In this document: positions 57,240-64,000 of the stretch, in pieces
Numbering within the stretch: position 1 is the stretch's first letter
Layout of the letters: each line of letters begins with the position of its first letter
Assembly (NCBI GenBank): GCA_025642075.2
Contig: JAODUO010000191.1
Span: 77,501-141,500 of the forward strand
Source of the DNA: Ridgeia piscesae
Lineage: Eukaryota; Annelida; Polychaeta; Sabellida; Siboglinidae
Length of the DNA: 64,000 nucleotides
Direction: 5' to 3'
Program-made: the position numbers and the translations under genes
The notes under the pieces: model-generated
What the model saw: the letters and a program-made list of their open reading frames with translations, nothing else
Database searches by the model: none
Told to the model about the DNA's origin: nothing

Positions 57240-60143
57240 ACTACTGACAATTGCACCATGGAACGTCGGGACTCTCCTCGACCGAGAAGGAGCTGACCGA
57301 CCAGAACGGCACTAGTAGCAATTGAACATGCCAAATACAACATCGACATCGCCGCTCAGTGTGAAACTAGGCTATCAGAGTCTGGTAGTCTCAACGACTT
57401 GGAATACTCTTTCTTCTGGAGTGGCAAACCCGAAGGAGAAAGAAGGGAGGCCGGAGTGACAGAAATGCCACGGCCAGTAAGTGACATAATCATGACGATG
57501 AGACAACCTCTGAGCAAGGACAACTTTGCTACTATTATCAGCGTGTACGCTCCAACAATGACAAACCCAGATGAAAACAAGGACGCCTTCTACAACCAGC
57601 TTGCAAGTGTGCTCAGTGGCATCCCTCATACAGATAAGCTACTGCTGATAGGATACTTCAATGCGAGGATAGGAAGAGAAAATGACAAGTAGCCGTTGGT
57701 CATGGGCAAACATGGGATTGGGAAATGCAACTCCAATGGCGAGTTTCTACTGGCTCTGTGCTCTGAGTTCGAACTGATAGTGGCGAACAACATGTTCAAG
57801 CAAAAGGATGAACGCAATACCACCTGGATGCATCCTCGTTCCAGACACTGGCATATGATCGACTTCATCATCACGAGGTGTCGGGATAAGATGGACATCC
57901 ACAGTACCAGAGCCACGCGTGGAGCTAATTGCTGGACCGATCACCAGATGCTGAGGTCAAAAGTGGCTTTCACAACACGACAAAAGCACAACATGCAAGG
58001 GACAGGTAAGCCGATCAAGCTCAACACTGCAAATCGAAGTACCATCAGCCATATGGAGAGTGTTGAGCAGGAGATGGACAGTGCTCTCGCCCAATGGGAG
58101 GACAAGGAAAACTCAACACCAGACGAGGAGTAGGCAGCTCTGCAGCAGGTACTATACAACACAGCCAAGACATATCTTGGCAAGCCAGACAGAAAACACC
58201 AGGACTGGTTCGACCCCAACGACCAGGAGCTACAGACTCTTATGAGCAGAAGAGACCAAGCCCACCAGAGAGTGTTCCAAACCAGGAGCACTAGATTCAC
58301 CACTGCAGCATATAAAGATGCATACAGACTGCTACAAAAACGCACCCGTGCACTGAAGTCAGACTGGTGGGAAAGAAAGGCAATGGAGCTGCAGAGAGTT
58401 GCTGACAGAAACAATATGAAGGGCTTCTATAGTGGACTGGAGGAAGTGTGGGGACCCAAAAAGAAGGGACCTGTTCACATGAAATTAACAGATGGAATGG
58501 AGACCTTCTCTGACAGCAAGAGAGTTGTGGCAAGATGGTGTGAACACTTCCAGAAGATACTCAACGTCTTTGGCGACATAGATCATGCAGCTCATGAGAA
58601 CATCCCGTAGCGCATTACCAAGACAAGTCTCGATGAGATGCCAACCATGAGATGAGATGGCTAGAGCAATCGCCGGCCTGAAATATGGCAAGCACCTGGT
58701 GGAGATGGAATTCCTGCAGAAGTTTGGAAGCACGGAGGAGACAATGTGTTCAGCAGACTGCACCAACTAATCACCTATGCCTGGGAGGTAGGTTTTGTAC
58801 CACAAACATGGAAGGATGCCAGCATTGTAACCATCTACAAGAAAGGCGATCGAACAGACTGTGGGAACTATAGAGGAATCTCTCTTCTTTCCATACAGGC
58901 AAGATCTTTGCCAGGATCCTCCTCAACAGACTATCTAGCCACATAACACCAGAGGTAGTTCCGGAGACAGAGTGTGGCTTCAGAGGAAACCGGAGCACCG
59001 TGGATATGATATATTTGTCTCCAACAGCTACAAGAAAAGTGCAATGAGCAAGACCGACCACTGGTATTTGTTGACTTCAATAAGGCGTTCGATACAGTTG
59101 GGAGGACCAGGCTATGGCAGCTACTGAGGAAGTATGGCTGCCCAGAGAAGTTCACAACAATGATCGAGGTACTACATACCGGAATTATGGCGAATGTTAG
59201 TGTTGGAGGGGAAGTCTCGGAATTGTTCAGTGTCACAAATGGGGTCAAGCAAGGTTGTGTATTGGCCCCCAGGCTCAGCTCCATCTTCCTATCAGCAATG
59301 CTCGACGAGGCTTTCCGAGACATGGGAGATGGCGTCTACATACAGTCCAGACAGAGCGCTGACTTATTCAACGTTGCACACTTCAGAGCGAAGACCAAGA
59401 CTACTCGGATATTGATGAGAGACCTGCTATACGCGGATGACAGTGCATTGGTTGCACACTCTGCTGAAGAGATGCAGAAAATAGTGGATGCTTTCTCCGA
59501 TATGTCAACAAAGTTCGGCCTGAAGATTAACATCAAGAAGACCGAGGTGTGGTACCAACCCAACTCTACAAGAACCCGAGAGGAGGATATCACGGTAGAT
59601 GGAAACAAGCTGAACTCTGTTCTGGAATTCACCTACCTCGGAAGCACTATATCAAGTAATGGATGCATTGACGATGAAATACAGAGGAGGATGGCCAAGG
59701 CTAGTGCATCTTTCGGCCGACTACGCCAGAGACTCTGGAATACCCACCATGTGTCAATGCGGGTTAAAGGCAAGATATACCATGCAGTCGTCCTGTCCAC
59801 CCTCCTATACGGAGCCGAGGCCTGGACAGTGTACAGGCGACAGGTGAAAAAGCTGCATGCCTTCATGATGCGACATCTGCGTTCGATCACGAGGATAACC
59901 TGGATGGACAAAGTGACAAACAAGGAAATACCCGCACGGACAGGGCTGCCATCTATGGAAGATCTTCTGATTAGAAAGAATCTCCGGTGGACTGGATACC
60001 TCATGAGGATGTCACCAGACAGGCTACCAAAGCTGGTTCTCTACTCTCAACTGTCTTCTGGTCACAGAAAGAGAGGGCGCCATCGTCTCCGATTCAAGGA
60101 TACCATCAACAACTGGTTAAATCGGCCAAAATGGTTGTTTATG
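57240..60143 (+). mobile_element. Nearly full-length RTE-like LINE, endonuclease and RT, inactivated
   Basis: AP-endonuclease starts near 57254 (APWNVGTLLDREGADRPER), then AIEHAKYNIDIAAQCETRLS, IISVYAPTMTNPDENKDAFY, GYFNARIGREND, TTWMHPRSRHWHMIDFIITR and CWTDHQMLRSK. The RT domain has [77 protein letters not shown] and EFTYLGSTISSNG, followed by LSTLLYGAEAWTVYRRQ, TNKEIPARTGLPSM, RWTGYLMRMSPDRLPK and [14 protein letters not shown]. This is a widespread LINE type in aquatic invertebrates and fish. At least four frameshifts or stops are present (about 57310, 57690, 58130, 58905-59030). The final 454-codon frame (59160-60524) keeps much of RT intact before running into the microsatellite. The RTE label rests on the short tandem-repeat 3' tail and overall look; exact clade unresolved. 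5' end uncertain. Confidence 0.88.
59160..60140 (+). pseudogene. Intact 3' part of the RTE-like LINE RT
   Basis: Open frame covering NGVKQGCVLAP, LLYADDSALV (catalytic YADD), YLGSTISSNG, LLYGAEAWT and RWTGYLMRM. Upstream RT motifs lie in other frames, so the ORF cannot make a full enzyme. Beyond 60140 the frame is microsatellite (MYVC repeats). Confidence 0.8.
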
Positions 60144-60445
60144 TGTATGTATGTATGTATGTATGTATGTATGTATGTATGTATGTATGTATGTATGTAT
60201 GTATGTATGTATGTATGTATGTATGTATGTATGTATGTATGTATGTATGTATGTATGTATGTATGTATGTATGTATGTATGTATGTATGTATGTTTTGTG
60301 TGTGTGTGTGTGTGTGTATGTGTGTGTGTATGTATGTATGTATGTATGTATGTATGTATGTATGTATGTATGTATGTATGTATGTATGTATGTATGTATG
60401 TATGTATGTATGTATGTATGTATGTATGTATGTATGTATGTATAG

Positions 60446-60524
<79 letters not shown>
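60140..60524. repeat. (GTAT)n followed by (TA)n
   Basis: About 300 bp of GTAT with a (TG)n interruption near 60297-60328, then about 80 bp of TA from 60444. It abuts the 3' end of the LINE directly. Confidence 0.97.
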
Positions 60525-60525
<1 letters not shown>

Positions 60526-60926
60526 ATCTAGGTGTTTGACAGATTGGCTCCCTCTCTGTTGTGATGGTGAGTAAAATTATTGAGAATCAACCTATGGAAT
60601 CAAACCACCCTCCATCAAGTGGCGCCATTCAACGGGAATATGTCCAACCATTTGTCGATATATTGCTGGCGCCACCTAGTAAGTACATTTTCGGAAGGGA
60701 TCGGAAATATTCGCCGATTAGGAGGGCACCTGCTGCAAAAAGTTGTATTATGTAAAATATTGTAGTTGTTCGCAGTACTTTGCCACAACGACTTGGCTAA
60801 AGCTATAAATACTTGTGGCGTACATGTTTTCCTGCGTCAAGAAATACAGTTATTTGTATTGCATACCGCAATCTAATTAATTGTCGGAAAATTCCGGAGA
60901 ATAATTGCTAGATTTTATTATTCAAA
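60525..60926 (+). promoter_or_regulatory. Upstream region of the right-edge gene
   Basis: About 400 bp before the ATG at 60927, with TGGCGCCA-containing segments near 60621 and 60670. The start context TTCAAAATGGCGGAAGG resembles a YY1-type initiator (AAnATGGCGG) common around TSSs of housekeeping genes. Confidence 0.4.
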
Positions 60927-63167
60927 ATGGCGGAAGGCGTTGCCTCCCCAAATGAAAAGCAAGGTAATAATGAAGATTTTTACATATTCATATTTCAATT
61001 TTAGCATAATGTATACTACTACCAAATGTTCGTTGGTCTTACTTTGTTGTAGTTTAATGTTGTGTTTAATGAAAGTCATTAGGTAACCAGGTAGCATATA
61101 CTTTGTAGTTTTAGGCGCAGGCTGGAAGTAGGACAAAACCGGAAAATGCATATTCATTTGGGGCCGCGCACTTGCTACTGTTATTGTCTTGTTGTGCTGT
61201 CCTAATCGGATATTTGCATATTATAGTCTTCTTAATGAATAGGCAAATAACAAACATCACGCGCGCTCATAGGCACGTGTGAGCCGCCCGTGACTAGTTC
61301 TACCGCAGAATATAATTATGAATAAACCTACATTTGAAGCTAATTAGGAAGCGACATTAAGGTCTTGACTTCGGGAGTTTGTGCGAGTTTCGTGTAACGT
61401 CCACTGACTGTCTTAGACTTAGCTGTAATTAGTTACCAGTCACCAGGAACGGAGGAGTGGGCGGTTCAAGTATAAAACAAGTAGCTTAGATTAGTTTTAG
61501 TGGGATAGGACAAGCGTGGCATTTAATCACGGCTCACACTGTCTATGTATGTTGATGTCGGACATGACACAAACACAATGGTAATCCCACGGATGTGCAT
61601 GTACGTGCCGAGCTAGTAATTATAATAATCTTTTGGATATACTTAAATAATTTACGTTGTTTTAATGTATTTTATTATGATTAGATATCTTTATTTTGAA
61701 CACTTTCACCTGTAGCACCGCAATAAATTGAAAGTGATAATTATTCACCCAGACCTGAGTGTGTCAACTTTGACTTCCTTACTTCTATGTGATCGAAGTT
61801 ATTAAATTATCACACTGCAGTCATAGTCATATTGCATTATTCTATCACTGTATGAATTAATATCTGTGTTAATATATCAAGGTGGCAACAAGAATAAATA
61901 AAATAACTTATAAAATAAATGTTCTCTGCTGACAATAAAACGTATATCATGCAACTTAGGACTTAATAAAAAATATATATATATAGACAGGTTCCTGGTT
62001 AAAATGACAAGTTGGAAGTTACTAGAACCGTATCCCGTGTTGCACCTCTTTTAAATTTTAGCATTTTTTCATTTGCCTGAATAAAATACTTAGAGCAGAT
62101 AAAACTACCTGTCCAGCAAAAAATGCAATGTTTTAGAAACTTCTAAAAGTGACTCATGGGTTCTGTGGGAGTATAGGCCCCATTATGTAGATACTTATCA
62201 AAGTTGTTGTCCACGAGTATAACTTCTATTTAAACTAGTCAAACATTAAGTATTTATAAAAAAACATTACTATTTTCACATTGGAATAACACAAATAGTG
62301 ACCTAACATGTGCTCTTAGCTTGGACAATTGAGAGGATGATCATGGCCTGGTGTGGGAGAGTAGCGGTGGAACTTCTAATGTTGTTCGTCTGTCATCATG
62401 GGTTAGCACTGGAGGCAGCCATCTTTGAAAGTAACACACTGCCATGTAAACTAACTGTTCTATATTCTATGTACACAAACATTTCATATAAAATGATTCC
62501 TAAAAATATCTTTAGACAATCAGTCCTAGTTTTGCAATTTGCATTACAAATTAACAAGAAAACTCCATATATAGAAGACTTCATGTGATGTTGGCAGCCA
62601 TCAAACAAGAGAAGAGTAGCTTGGCAAGGAAGAATGCCGAGACTGAGGTCCTGAACCTGGCCAGCAGTACCAAGGCACCCCCACCTATTGTTCAGGTGAG
62701 TAGAGATATAAATAGCATAAATACCTTTTAATGAATTTATTCCAATTATTGTTAGGTAAGTTAATAGAGACTGCATTTACCATGACGTTAGATTGTCATT
62801 TCAGCTCTTAATTGCATGCACAATTAATTAGCTTCCATTTTAATTGACTAGTTTGTAGGTTTTTAGCATAACTTATGAATATGTGTTTATAAGTATACAT
62901 TTTATAGATGGGTGTAATTTGTTTTTTTCCATACTTTTTATAAGCACTTTGAACTAGTGAGAAAACGTGCAATGCTAATTTATTTATAATCAATAAAAAA
63001 CGTTTTGTGCGTCGCAGATCGGAGGTCTAGGCACACAGCCCGTCATGGCTGGGATACACGTTCTGCAAGCCCCCCTGGCTGCTGCCACCCCCACAGCCAC
63101 CCCCCAGGTCTCCCAGGCAGCGACTGGATTCATCTTCCAGGGGCAGTATGGACAACAACTTCTGCAG
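60927..63167 (+). CDS. N-terminal exons of an unidentified Gln/Ala/Pro-rich protein (continues beyond the window)
   Basis: Exons 60927-60963 (ATG; donor GTAATA), 62598-62695 (acceptor TGTTGGCAG; donor GTGAGT) and 63018-63167 (acceptor GTGCGTCGCAG; donor GTGAGA). Phases match (1, 0, 0), giving about 95 residues: MAEGVASPNEKQ, AIKQEKSSLARKNAETEVLN, LASSTKAPPPIVQ, IGGLGTQPVMAGIHVLQAPL, AAATPTATPQ, GFIFQGQYGQQLLQ. The composition resembles Gln-rich activation regions of transcription factors (Sp, POU2F, NFY style). The IKQE tetrapeptide resembles a SUMO consensus site. No DNA-binding domain is inside the window, so I do not name it. Confidence 0.6.
60964..62597 (+). other. First intron of the right-edge gene
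   Basis: AT-rich; no exon or repeat recognised apart from a (TA)n run near 61972-61985. Confidence 0.5.
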
Positions 63168-64000
63168 GTGAGACTTGTCAAACATTGATTCACCAATAGC
63201 ACCAGTTCTGCTTAACCGGCTGTTGCTCGGCTGTGTAACTTCGCTGAGAAGACAGTCTGGTTGCTTTATCGGCGTTTGAATGTTATCCATGTGGGTCTAA
63301 ACAATGCTGTCACCTCATGGATCCTGGTTAATCCTGCTGTAATTCCATTTCGTAAATAACTGCAAATTTGTATTTCTGTTTATAAGTTTAATTTTGAATA
63401 GTTTTTGTAATACAGTATTATCTGATAAAAAGGTATCCTTATTTAATTTATTTCATATTCAGCCTGAGAACCAATCAGCATCTTTACCCTATTCTGGGGT
63501 AAGGCCTCCCTGTCGGTTACATCGATAATCGATAAATATATCTGACAGAGTAGAGAGGCTGAAAAGTGCTGCACCTCACCGAGTCTGAACTTTTAATAAT
63601 TAGTCAGTGTATTTGCAGCTTTGGCATTTGTGTCCTGTAGTGACCTGGATGTGTCAGTGTCATGTACATTTGTTATATGTAATTGTAGCCTTTTAACTTT
63701 CATTTGTTTAACTGTGGTGTGATAAATATTTCCATCTGTGGTTATGTGATTCTGCTCTCAGCAACAAGAGGCTAACTGGTATAGAGGGCTGGGTCCAAAA
63801 TCTTATCACATACAATTATTTTTTGTTTGTCACTACATTTACAATTACACTTCTGAAGACTGAACTTATCAATTCGGTCACAGTGACACCACTAAGCCTT
63901 CACTTACAGCTGTGAGAGTGCCCCGCTAAGCAGACGTTCTCAGCGTATTTCTTTTTCATTTATATATCCGTACTTATAACACATTAATTTGGTAACTTGG
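63168..64000 (+). other. Intron of the right-edge gene running to the window edge
   Basis: No further exon recognised; the next coding exon must lie beyond 64000. Confidence 0.45.

Overview
This is eukaryotic, metazoan DNA. Genes are split by GT/AG introns, CpG-rich patches sit near gene starts, micro- and minisatellites are long and numerous, and several transposon classes are present (DIRS, CR1/L2-like and RTE-like LINEs, a tRNA-derived SINE). Low GC, PEP-19/igloo-type IQ proteins, DIRS elements and a LINE with a 2A-like motif suggest a marine invertebrate, perhaps a mollusc or another spiralian. The species cannot be fixed from sequence alone. All homology calls are from family knowledge; no search was run.

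Layout. (1) 412-9573, plus strand: a gene built of PEP-19/igloo-type calmodulin-binding IQ modules, with a 1.8-kb 35-bp minisatellite in one intron. (2) 12.4-23.4 kb: no recognised host gene. It holds a decayed CR1-like LINE with a second truncated copy, a tRNA SINE, and a pair of TTAA-bounded inverted repeats 11 kb apart. (3) 24.0-28.7 kb, plus: a compact PCP4/PEP-19-like gene of 72 codons. (4) 28.75-35.01 kb: a nearly complete DIRS-type tyrosine-recombinase retrotransposon (gag, RT-RNase H, YR on the minus strand) inserted about 64 bp after the PCP4-like stop. (5) 36.46-39.43 kb, minus: UFC1, the E2 enzyme of ufmylation, complete in five exons. (6) 41.17-50.2 kb, minus: a TBRG1 (NIAM) homologue with FYRN/FYRC, apparently with an N-terminal HARE-HTH domain. 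A small Mutator-like-domain gene (44.0-45.3 kb) with its own promoter-like region sits in one of its introns. (7) 51.6-60.5 kb: LINE graveyard and (GTAT)n arrays, including a nearly full-length RTE-like LINE. (8) 60.93 kb to the window end, plus: the first three coding exons of an unidentified Gln/Ala/Pro-rich protein.

The host genes do not form one pathway. The IQ genes buffer or tune calmodulin, UFC1 acts in UFM1 conjugation at the ER, and TBRG1 is nuclear (p53/ARF axis in vertebrates). The two IQ genes look like relatives arranged in tandem: all their splice junctions are phase 0 and they share the acidic-IQ module. Exon boundaries below were chosen by hand from splice consensus, and frame arithmetic closes for every exon set.
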